56,674 nt of DNA from Opitutales bacterium (GTDB lineage Bacteria > Verrucomicrobiota > Verrucomicrobiia > Opitutales > Oceanipulchritudinaceae), in assembly GCA_020831525.1 (NCBI GenBank), contig JAFIGH010000023.1, positions 1-56,674 of the forward strand, written 5' to 3'. Position 1 is the first letter of the stretch; each line of letters opens with the position of its first letter. This document shows positions 25,137 to 32,702 of the stretch, piece after piece. Made by a program: the position numbers and the translations under genes. Under the pieces are notes generated by a model. That model saw nothing but the letters and a program-made list of their open reading frames with translations, was not told where the DNA came from and ran no database searches.

Positions 25137-27919
25137 AGAAAAAACGAGGGTTTCTGCGTGCGTGCGGACGCGGTTGCCGACGGACCGCGAAATACCTCTG
25201 CAACGGTCTCCTTTTCGCCACACTCCTTCTCTTCGGCGTCATCCTCTACGCCGAATGGCGCGACCGCCCCATCCGCCTTCCCGAGCCTGCCCTGCGCTGG
25301 ATTGTCGACCTCACCTCGCCGGAAGACATCGAGATCGCCTGGGACCGCGTCGTCCCGGACGCCAACGGCTCCTTCCGCTTTCACGCCTTCGAAATCCGCC
25401 AGCACGCAAACGGAGAACCAATTCTCACCATCCGCAATCTCCGCGCCCGCCCCAACTGGCTGGGTCTGCTGACGGGACTCGGCGCGCCTCTGGAATCACT
25501 CGAAGGCGGCGGCGGCCGCCTCTACCTACCCGGCATGTGGTCCGGCTCGGGCGTTCCCGAAGTCCTCCTCGACGAAATCGCCGGCTCCGTCCACTTCCGC
25601 TACCGTTTCATTGAAATCCGCGACCTCCGCGCCCGCTCCGGTCCGGTGCGGGTGCGCCTGCACGGGCGCCTCGACACAAGCGCGGTCTTACCCGGCATCG
25701 AAGACCCCGCCGCTCCCGAAGAGCGCCTGCGCGGAATCGCACGGGATGTCCTGCCGTGGATCGAAAAAGTCCGCGAATGGAGTCCTGTGTGGATCGACGG
25801 AGAGATTCAACCGGAAGGCAACGGTGCCCACGGCCTCCGCCTCTCCGCCGTCGCGGAAGAAATTTCCGTGGAAGACCTCGGCACCCTCGAAGCCCTTTAC
25901 GCCGACGGTCGTATCCGCATTTCAGATACATTTCAACCAAACGGAGACATAAGGCTCTCCCTGCGCGCGCTTGAGGCATCCGGCGCGCGCACCGAGGGTG
26001 TCCGCGCCGCAGTTCACATCACGGAGACGAGCGCCGCCCTCCGCTCGCAGCTCCGCATCCGCCGTCTGACCTACGACCAGTATCATGCCGAGGCCCTCGA
26101 CGCCGCCCTCGCCCTCGACCCGGACACACGGATCCTCGCGCTGGACCATGCCAACATCGTCTTCGCGGGCATGGACATCCAACTCCTCGGCGAGGCAGAT
26201 CCCGACTCCCCGGCCGCGTCTACGGCGACTGTCTACGCCCGTATCGACCCTGCCACGACGCTCGACACCCTCTTCCCCGAAAACGAAGATCTCGAACGCT
26301 TTCCCGTCACCGCTGACACCCGTTCGTGGATCCGCGCGCGCATCCACTGGCCGGAAGACGATTGGGCGCGGCCGGTCGCCCGCCTCGACGGCGAGTTCGT
26401 GGACTTCTCCGTCGCACACGAATCCTACGCGCACACACTCTTCGAAGGCGCGGCGACCCTCTCCGCCGTCGCCTTCGAGCCTGTCGAAGTCACCGACCGG
26501 GACGGACAGCACGCCTCCGGCGCGTTCCTTATGGACTTCAACAACACAACCTTCCGCATCCTTGCCGAAGGTGCCCTGCATCCCCGCCGCCTTGACAACT
26601 ACTTCCAGGGCGACTGGTGGGCCGACCTGCGCGAACGTATCGACTCCGGGGAGAAACCCTTCGAGGCGGATGTCGACGTTGTCGCCAACTGGGTGGAGCA
26701 GGAGCAGACGCACTCCGTCGTTTGGGTGCGCGGCGAGGAGTTCACCTACCTCGGCCATCCCGTCGCCTCCGGGGAGGCGATTATCCGGCAAGGGCCGGCG
26801 CGGGTGGACCTCGTTGATCTCAAGGCCCGCACCGGCGACGGCGGCTTCTTCGGCGGAACGCTCGGCTGGCGGCTTCACGGCGGCACTCCGCCGGACTACG
26901 AAAACCAGACACTCCACGTCGACATCGATAGCACGCTCGACCTGCCCGCGCTCGCCGTCGCCTTTGACCAACCCTGGATCACCGATGACTTCGCCGCCGA
27001 CACCCCGCCGCGTGTCCGGGTGACCGGAGAGCAATTGTCGAAACGCGGCGGCGAAGTGACAGGTGCCTCGCTGGATATCGGGATTGAAGCGGACACTTTT
27101 TCCTACCGGGAAGTCGCGGGGGAAAAGCTGCTCATGGACGCCCGCCTGCGCGACGCCCGTCTCGACCTCGACATCCGCGAGCTTTCCGCCTTCGGGGGCC
27201 GGGTGGAGGGGACCGTCTCCATCGCCGACCGCACGGCGGAGGAGCCGGCCTTTCAAATTGACCTCGACGGCTCGCGTCTGTCCTACCCGGAGCTTCTCCG
27301 GCTCCTGCGGCAGTTCACCATGACCGAAGAGGAGCGCGCGGAGGCTCCGCCCCTCCCGGAGCGAGGCATCGTGCGCTTCGAACTGAACGGCGAAGGCGTG
27401 TTTCCCCACGTCGAACGTTTCTCCGGGGAGGGAAGCGTCGCCCTCGAGAAAGCCGATCTGGGCACGATTCGCCTCGTCGGTATCCTCTCCCGCATCCTCG
27501 AGCAAGTGGGGCTGCCCCTCGCCTCGTTCACCCTCAACTCCATGGAAACCCGGTTCCGGGTAGCGGACCGCGTCCTCCACCTCCCCGACCTCACCTTCCA
27601 AGGGCCTACGATGCGCGTGCGCGCAGAGGGCGACATCGCCTTGCCGGACCAGCGCCTCGCTCTCGACCTGCGGGTCTTTCCGCTCACGCCGGAGGAGAAT
27701 CCCCTCGTCTCCGCGCTTGGCATTGTATTCCGGCCCCTCACCTACGCTCTCCGTATCGAGCTTTCGGGGACACCCGAAAACCCCTCATGGCGGTTCCGTC
27801 ACAGCCCGCTCAATGTCTTCCGCTCCACGCCCGAACCCATAGAACCGGTCGAGGGCGAACGCCTCCTGCCGCCACCTGTAGAGCCCGCCGGGGAGGACGA
27901 GGAAGAGGAAGGCGAATAG
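25133..27919 (+). CDS. Large AsmA/TamB-like membrane-anchored protein
   Basis: This encodes 928 residues. A basic N-terminus is followed by one TM (~22-40) and a long repetitive periplasmic region rich in beta strands. The C-terminal ~200 residues match the AsmA_2 pattern: GEGVFPHVERFSGEGSVALE, a helix LVGILSRILEQVGLPLASF, then MRVRAEGDIALPDQRLALDL and VFPLTPEENPLVSALGIVF. Such proteins form beta-groove bridges for lipid movement between inner and outer membranes. Position after the Gld-type system suggests coupling of the two in envelope biogenesis; this is inference. The tail is acidic (EEEEGE). Confidence 0.8.
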   Translation: MKKKRGFLRACGRGCRRTAKYLCNGLLFATLLLFGVILYAEWRDRPIRLPEPALRWIVDLTSPEDIEIAWDRVVPDANGSFRFHAFEIRQHANGEPILTIRNLRARPNWLGLLTGLGAPLESLEGGGGRLYLPGMWSGSGVPEVLLDEIAGSVHFRYRFIEIRDLRARSGPVRVRLHGRLDTSAVLPGIEDPAAPEERLRGIARDVLPWIEKVREWSPVWIDGEIQPEGNGAHGLRLSAVAEEISVEDLGTLEALYADGRIRISDTFQPNGDIRLSLRALEASGARTEGVRAAVHITETSAALRSQLRIRRLTYDQYHAEALDAALALDPDTRILALDHANIVFAGMDIQLLGEADPDSPAASTATVYARIDPATTLDTLFPENEDLERFPVTADTRSWIRARIHWPEDDWARPVARLDGEFVDFSVAHESYAHTLFEGAATLSAVAFEPVEVTDRDGQHASGAFLMDFNNTTFRILAEGALHPRRLDNYFQGDWWADLRERIDSGEKPFEADVDVVANWVEQEQTHSVVWVRGEEFTYLGHPVASGEAIIRQGPARVDLVDLKARTGDGGFFGGTLGWRLHGGTPPDYENQTLHVDIDSTLDLPALAVAFDQPWITDDFAADTPPRVRVTGEQLSKRGGEVTGASLDIGIEADTFSYREVAGEKLLMDARLRDARLDLDIRELSAFGGRVEGTVSIADRTAEEPAFQIDLDGSRLSYPELLRLLRQFTMTEEERAEAPPLPERGIVRFELNGEGVFPHVERFSGEGSVALEKADLGTIRLVGILSRILEQVGLPLASFTLNSMETRFRVADRVLHLPDLTFQGPTMRVRAEGDIALPDQRLALDLRVFPLTPEENPLVSALGIVFRPLTYALRIELSGTPENPSWRFRHSPLNVFRSTPEPIEPVEGERLLPPPVEPAGEDEEEEGE

Positions 27920-27947
27920 CGGGAAGGAGCGGCTTTTCCTTGACACC

Positions 27948-28616
27948 GTGCCATCGCCGAACGACCCTTGCGACGGTTTGGTTAGGAACGTATTCGCAGT
28001 CGCCTTGGTTTGTTTTTGTTTCGTCCTCTTCCTGACACGGGGTCTTTGGATAGCGGACCCGGTGACTTCGGACGTCACGCCGCCGCGCGAATCACGCGAG
28101 ATCGCAGACCCGGAAACCTCCGCCGCGCAGGTTCCGCAAGCCGACCGCGCCGTCTACCGCAAAGCGCAAGTGATTGAGCGCGATGTTGCCGCGAAGCCAG
28201 CCGATCCGCACGACCATGTCCTGCGCGCGTGGGAGGCGCAGATCGAACCGTCCCTCGCGGACCTCGCCGCCGCCTACGAGGAGGGCGCGCTCGGGAACGG
28301 CTTCACCTTTCCCCTTTTCGACGGCGAAAGCGCGCACATCCGGATTCGCCGTTACGAACCGGCCGGGGACAGAGCGGGCGTCTTCCGCGGCGCGGTCGCC
28401 GACGAACCCGCAAGCCTTGCCGTCCTCGCCTTTGTCGACGGCGCGGAGAGCGGCACGATCCAACTGCCGTCACGCGGCGAAGTGTACCGCGTCCGTGCCG
28501 GAGCGGACGGTACTGTGCGCCTCGAACAGGTCGACGTCCATGCCATGGGCGAATGCGGCGTCTGCGCGGGACATGCACAGGCCCAATCCACAGAACCGCC
28601 TTCACTCGACTATTGA
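27948..28616 (+). CDS. Membrane-anchored metalloprotease prodomain-like protein with Cys motif
   Basis: This encodes 222 residues from a GTG at 27948; the start is the least certain part. There is a hydrophobic anchor at ~14-35, then a Pro/Glu linker. Residues ~115-200 (GNGFTFPLFDGESAHIRIRR, SGTIQLPSRGEVYRVRAG) resemble the prodomain that precedes reprolysin-like metzincins in the same polypeptide in other bacteria. At 203-206 is CGVC, preceded by ME: this resembles the cysteine-switch motif (C-G-V) of adamalysin prodomains. The gene ends 2 bp before the start of the metzincin gene, which has its own signal peptide, so the two are separate proteins. Likely role: chaperone or inhibitor of the protease, tethered to the membrane. 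Confidence 0.6.
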   Translation: MPSPNDPCDGLVRNVFAVALVCFCFVLFLTRGLWIADPVTSDVTPPRESREIADPETSAAQVPQADRAVYRKAQVIERDVAAKPADPHDHVLRAWEAQIEPSLADLAAAYEEGALGNGFTFPLFDGESAHIRIRRYEPAGDRAGVFRGAVADEPASLAVLAFVDGAESGTIQLPSRGEVYRVRAGADGTVRLEQVDVHAMGECGVCAGHAQAQSTEPPSLDY

Positions 28617-28618
28617 AT

Positions 28619-31159
28619 ATGCACTATCGTACAATCATCCTCCTTGTCGCCTGCCTCCTTCCAGACGCGGTCCGCGCGGACACCGCAGAAATCGATGTAA
28701 TGATCGTCTACACGCCCGCCGCACGCGACCACGCCGGCGGTGAGGCCGCCATGCGGGCAGACATCCTCGCCACCGTGGCCGGTGCCAACGAGGTCTTCGC
28801 CAACAGCGGTATCGACGTCGTCCTCCGCCTCGTTCATACAGCAGAGGTGGACTACACGGAGAGCGGTTCTTTCCCGACCGACCTTGAGCGCATCACTGAA
28901 CCGGACAGCGGGTACATGGACGAAGTGCATGAGTGGCGCGACGCATGGGGCGCGGACATCGTGAGCCTCTTCCGCCGCAGCCGAGCGGCCAACATCGCCG
29001 GATTCGCCAACCTTCTCGAAGACGAACACGGACGCCCGGACAGAGCTTTTTGCGTTATTTCCGATGAGTCCGCCCTCGCCAACCACTCCTTTGCACACGA
29101 GATCGGGCACCTCCTCGGCTCTGCCCACGCGCGCGGTGACGACGGCTCAACCGGGGTCTTCGAGCACGCGCACGGCTACCGCTTCGGGCTGGACACCGGT
29201 CCGGCCAACGCGACCGTCATGGCGACTTTCCGCCAGCAGGACGTGCGCATACCTCACTTCTCCAATCCCGTCGTTTCCTTCGAGGGCCTGCCCACAGGCA
29301 TCCCGGCGGGCGAACCGGAATCCGCGGACAACGCGGCGGTCTTCGCGCAAATCGCGCCCATCGTGGCCGCCTACCGCCTGCCGCAACCGGAGACCCCGGT
29401 CATCGACAATATCGCCTCTGAGATCAAAGTGGCCACCGGCCAGCCCGCGCTTCTCGGTGTCGCCGCACGCGGCGCGCCTCCCCTCCAGTTCCAATGGTAT
29501 GAAGGCGAGGCCGGCGACACGGCAGCGCCCCTTCCGGACGGCGACCGCCCCACCGTTGACCCGGGGAATATCGACGGAACCCGCACCTTTTGGGTACGCG
29601 TGTGGAACGACGGCGGGGATGCGGCGTCCTCGACGGTGCACGTGAGCGCCGAACCGCCGCCGGACGGCACGCCCGAGATCGACCAAGAGCAAAGTGAGTT
29701 CGAGTTCGTCCAGAATCTTGCCGCGGGCGAATGGCAGGCATTCGTACCCGAAACCGGATTCCTCGCCTCTGTGGAGTTGTTTCTGCAGCGCGACGGAGAT
29801 CCCGGCGATCTCGTGTTGGAAATCACCGATGCGTTCGGTGCTCCGCTCGCGCGGCGCATTGTTCCGGAAGCGGAAGTCATTGCCGGCGTACCCCAGGCCA
29901 ACAACGCAGGCTGGTTTTCGATTCCCGTCGAACTCTTCGTCGAACCGGGCTTACTTCTCCGCATCTCTGTTTCGAATGAAGGTGCACCCGGACAGAACCT
30001 GCGCTGGGCCATGACAGAGTCGGTCGACTATCCGCACGAAAGCAGCCTCCGCGGCGCAAGTGCATTCGCCTTCCGCACCTACGGGCTTCCCGTCGACGAC
30101 ACGTCCGATCCTGTGGACCCGCCCGTTTTCACGAGCGGCCTGCCGTCCGACTTCGCCCTCGCCCCGGGCATGGAGGCATACCTCGCTGTCGTCACCGAAG
30201 GTCCCGCACCCGTCACGTATCAATGGTACCGGGGCGCTGCCGGAGACACATCCGACCCCTTGTCGGGTGAAACGGCGGCGCGCCTGACAACACCGCCCGC
30301 AGCCGAAGATACAGCCTACTGGGTCCGCGCTGAAAACGAAGGCGGCCACGTGGAAAGCCGGTCCTTGAGTATCGACGTCGCCGATCCGCCCGCGCTCACC
30401 GGAACCGATCAAAGCCAGGACACCGTCGAAGAAGGCTTTATCGTGGCGTTTGACTTCTGGCAACGCTTCGTTCCCGCAGAGTTATTTCTTGATACCGTCG
30501 AAGTCGAGGTCCTGCGGCGGGGCAATCCCGGCGACCTCGTTATCGTTTTGACGGACGACAATCTACGCCCCATGGCGCAGCGCGCCGTCGCGGAAGCGGA
30601 CATCGCAACATCACGCTCCGCCGTGGCTGTCTCCTTCGGGGTCTTCCTCAGCACGGGGAAAACCTACACGCTCGCCCTGCGCGAGCCGTCCGACGGCGAC
30701 ACCGAGGACAATTACTACGTCTGGTTCGGCGCCGCTGGCAACCCCTATCCCGCCGGGGAATCGATTCTCGAATCAAACGAGCCCGGCTTCGACTTTGCCT
30801 TCCGCACCACCGGAGGTTCCGGCCCGCCCGCGCCCGCCATTCTCGGGGAGTTGGACCGCATCGCCGACGGCTGGGTCCGGTCCGGCTGGTTCGGCACGGT
30901 ATTCCCCGGCGGCCTCGAAGCGGACACCCACGGCTGGTTATACCACGAGCACCACCAGTGGCTGTGGCTCGACCAACGCCATGACAACGGAGAGGCCGTG
31001 CGCATCTACGATACAGAAGCGGGCTGGATGTGGACGCACCCGGCGGATTATCCCTACCTGCATTCCACGGAGGCGGGATGGCTCTATTACGACGAAGGTT
31101 CGACCGGCCCCCGCCGCTTTTACGCCGTCGCCGACGGCGGATGGATGGAGCATCCCTGA
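28619..31159 (+). CDS. Secreted M12-type zinc metalloprotease with Ig-like and sandwich domains and C-terminal surface module
   Basis: This encodes 846 residues. A signal peptide at 1-20 (cut after VRA) is followed immediately by the catalytic domain (~22-255). The metzincin zinc motif HEIGHLLGSAH lies at 160-170 (His160, Glu161, His164, His170), and Met201 in NATVMAT fits the Met-turn. Two repeats of an Ig-like domain plus a ~130-residue beta-sandwich follow (~255-480 and ~505-735); both sandwiches contain the motif GDLVLEITD/GDLVIVLTD. Residues 750-846 (30866-31156) form the Trp-rich module (HGWLYHEHHQWLWLD, then EAGWLYYDEG). There is no prodomain in this protein; it is supplied by the preceding gene. 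Confidence 0.88.
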   Translation: MHYRTIILLVACLLPDAVRADTAEIDVMIVYTPAARDHAGGEAAMRADILATVAGANEVFANSGIDVVLRLVHTAEVDYTESGSFPTDLERITEPDSGYMDEVHEWRDAWGADIVSLFRRSRAANIAGFANLLEDEHGRPDRAFCVISDESALANHSFAHEIGHLLGSAHARGDDGSTGVFEHAHGYRFGLDTGPANATVMATFRQQDVRIPHFSNPVVSFEGLPTGIPAGEPESADNAAVFAQIAPIVAAYRLPQPETPVIDNIASEIKVATGQPALLGVAARGAPPLQFQWYEGEAGDTAAPLPDGDRPTVDPGNIDGTRTFWVRVWNDGGDAASSTVHVSAEPPPDGTPEIDQEQSEFEFVQNLAAGEWQAFVPETGFLASVELFLQRDGDPGDLVLEITDAFGAPLARRIVPEAEVIAGVPQANNAGWFSIPVELFVEPGLLLRISVSNEGAPGQNLRWAMTESVDYPHESSLRGASAFAFRTYGLPVDDTSDPVDPPVFTSGLPSDFALAPGMEAYLAVVTEGPAPVTYQWYRGAAGDTSDPLSGETAARLTTPPAAEDTAYWVRAENEGGHVESRSLSIDVADPPALTGTDQSQDTVEEGFIVAFDFWQRFVPAELFLDTVEVEVLRRGNPGDLVIVLTDDNLRPMAQRAVAEADIATSRSAVAVSFGVFLSTGKTYTLALREPSDGDTEDNYYVWFGAAGNPYPAGESILESNEPGFDFAFRTTGGSGPPAPAILGELDRIADGWVRSGWFGTVFPGGLEADTHGWLYHEHHQWLWLDQRHDNGEAVRIYDTEAGWMWTHPADYPYLHSTEAGWLYYDEGSTGPRRFYAVADGGWMEHP

Positions 31160-31178
31160 TCCATTCCGCAGCGACGGA

Positions 31179-31210
31179 ATCCGCGGTCCCGAACGGACCC
31201 TGCGGATTTC
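31179..31210 (+). terminator. Probable terminator hairpin after metalloprotease
   Basis: ATCCGC-GGTCC, loop CGAAC, GGACC-(CT)-GCGGAT gives an 11-bp stem with a 2-base bulge, 20 bases after the stop codon. The U-tract is weak (TTTC), so it may be a less efficient or rho-assisted terminator. Confidence 0.5.
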
Positions 31211-31358
31211 GGAAATTCGGTGTTGCAGCCCCCGGCAGCGGTGGAAGGATCACGGTGTTCCCAATCAACCCCCCTTCGTCCCTCCCGAACGCATGCCGTT
31301 TCCGTCCGCCCACAAACGGGCCGTCATGCCGCAAGAGCGGGCAAAGCGAGAAATACCC

Positions 31359-32306
31359 ATGCAATACGACAAAATCACCCGCGATATCCTCACGCGATAC
31401 GAGGGAAACCCCGTCCTCACTGCGGCGGACTTTCCCGTCAAGATGCGGTCGGTCTACAACTCGTCCGCCGTCAAAACACCGGAAGGCCGCTACGTCATGC
31501 TCTGCCGGTGCAACCTGCTTAACCACCGCACGCTTCTGTGGGGTGCCGACAGCGACGACGGCCTCTCGTGGAAGCTGCGCCCGGAACCGTTTGAGGTACC
31601 GGACACAGAGGAATGGCACCGCTACGCCTCCACCGTCTACTACGATCCGCGCATCACGCGCATCGACGGTGAATACCTCGTCCTTCTCGCCTGCCAGAAC
31701 ACGGAATACACCCGCGTCGCCCTCTTCCGCTCCAAGGATCTGGAGACGCTGGAGTTTGTGAACTACATCAACGCGCCGGACAACCGCAACATGGTCATCT
31801 TTCCGGAGAAGAGTGCAGACGGACGCTACATGCGGCTCGAACGCCCGAACCTCGCCTCGGCGGGCGGCAAGGGCAACATCTGGCTGAGCCATTCGCCGGA
31901 TCTCATCCACTGGGGAGATTCCCGCGAATCGCTGCGCACAACCGATGTCTGGAACTACGGAATCAGTGGACTAGGCCCGTCGACCGTCCCCCACCGGATC
32001 GACGAAGGGTGGCTCATCATCTTCCACGCCATCATGAACAACTGCACCACGCGGGAATACTCCGCGGGCGCGGCCATCCTCGACGCCGACCGCCCATGGA
32101 TCGTCAGACACGTCACCCGCAGTCCCGTCCTCTACCCCGAGGCGGACTACGAACTGCGCGGCCTTGTCGACCACGTCTGCTTCCCCTGCGCCAAAATCAT
32201 CGAGCCCGACGGCACCCTGAAACTCTACTACGGCGGCGCCGACACCGTGCAGTGCGTCGCCACCGGAAAACTCGCCGACCTCATCGAGGCCTGCAAGGCG
32301 CATTGA
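31359..32306 (+). CDS. GH130 family glycoside phosphorylase/hydrolase-like protein
   Basis: This encodes 315 residues from ATG 31359; an in-frame ATG at 31326 would add 11 residues. It folds as a five-bladed propeller. Landmarks are RYEGNPVLTAADFP, VYNSSAVKTPEGRYVMLCR, ARITRIDGEYLVLLACQ-type strand (DPRITRIDGEYLVLLACQNT), PSTVPHRIDEGWLIIFHA and HVCFPCAKIIEPDG with the closing LKLYYGGADTVQCVATG. The GGADT motif is characteristic of GH130. Family members phosphorolyse or hydrolyse beta-mannosides. No signal peptide, so it works on imported oligosaccharides. It opens the locus that contains both TonB-dependent receptors, so it may process what they import. Confidence 0.88.
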   Translation: MQYDKITRDILTRYEGNPVLTAADFPVKMRSVYNSSAVKTPEGRYVMLCRCNLLNHRTLLWGADSDDGLSWKLRPEPFEVPDTEEWHRYASTVYYDPRITRIDGEYLVLLACQNTEYTRVALFRSKDLETLEFVNYINAPDNRNMVIFPEKSADGRYMRLERPNLASAGGKGNIWLSHSPDLIHWGDSRESLRTTDVWNYGISGLGPSTVPHRIDEGWLIIFHAIMNNCTTREYSAGAAILDADRPWIVRHVTRSPVLYPEADYELRGLVDHVCFPCAKIIEPDGTLKLYYGGADTVQCVATGKLADLIEACKAH

Positions 32307-32702
32307 TAAGCGTAGCCATACACTGATTCGAGGGTGTGGCCTTGCGGGAGGGCCCGCGGTGTCGTATTTGTTCGGCTCCGGCGATCTCCGTCGGCTCGCC
32401 GGAGGAAACGAACGCGCCGGAAGAAGCGCCTGTACAGGGCCAAAGACGCAAGAGCCGCCGCATGTTCGCAATTTGTCATACCATTGGCGCAAACGAGTCT
32501 ATCGGTCAGGACGAATCGCGTCTATTCTTATAATGGCAATACCCGTGATACACCCCGACTCGATTCATTCGCCCAGCAATCCCGAACACGCACATGATCC
32601 TGAAAATTTGATCGCTCAGGGCAGGTGCGTATGTTCAGGGGACCGAAATCCAATGTATCCAGCCGGGATAAGGTAAATCATTCAATCCCGCGGCCACTAC
32701 CC
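32307..32702 (+). promoter_or_regulatory. Leader region upstream of TonB-dependent receptor A
   Basis: This is a 396-bp non-coding gap. It holds a strong stem-loop at 32370-32413: GTTCG-g-CTCCGGCGA, 11-base loop, TCGCCGGAG-gaaa-CGAAC. A perfect TATAAT at 32529-32534 could be the -10 of the receptor gene, giving a leader of about 165 bases, but the -35 (TCAGGA) is poor. The stem-loop would then lie upstream of the promoter and could belong to the 3' end of the GH130 transcript. No riboswitch family was recognised with confidence. Confidence 0.4.

Noticed and set aside
32403-32470. c-di-GMP-I (GEMM)-like riboswitch before receptor A
   Set aside because: Short matches (ACAGGGC, GACGCAA) are present, but the P1b hairpin and the second arm are missing and the order cannot be folded into the aptamer.
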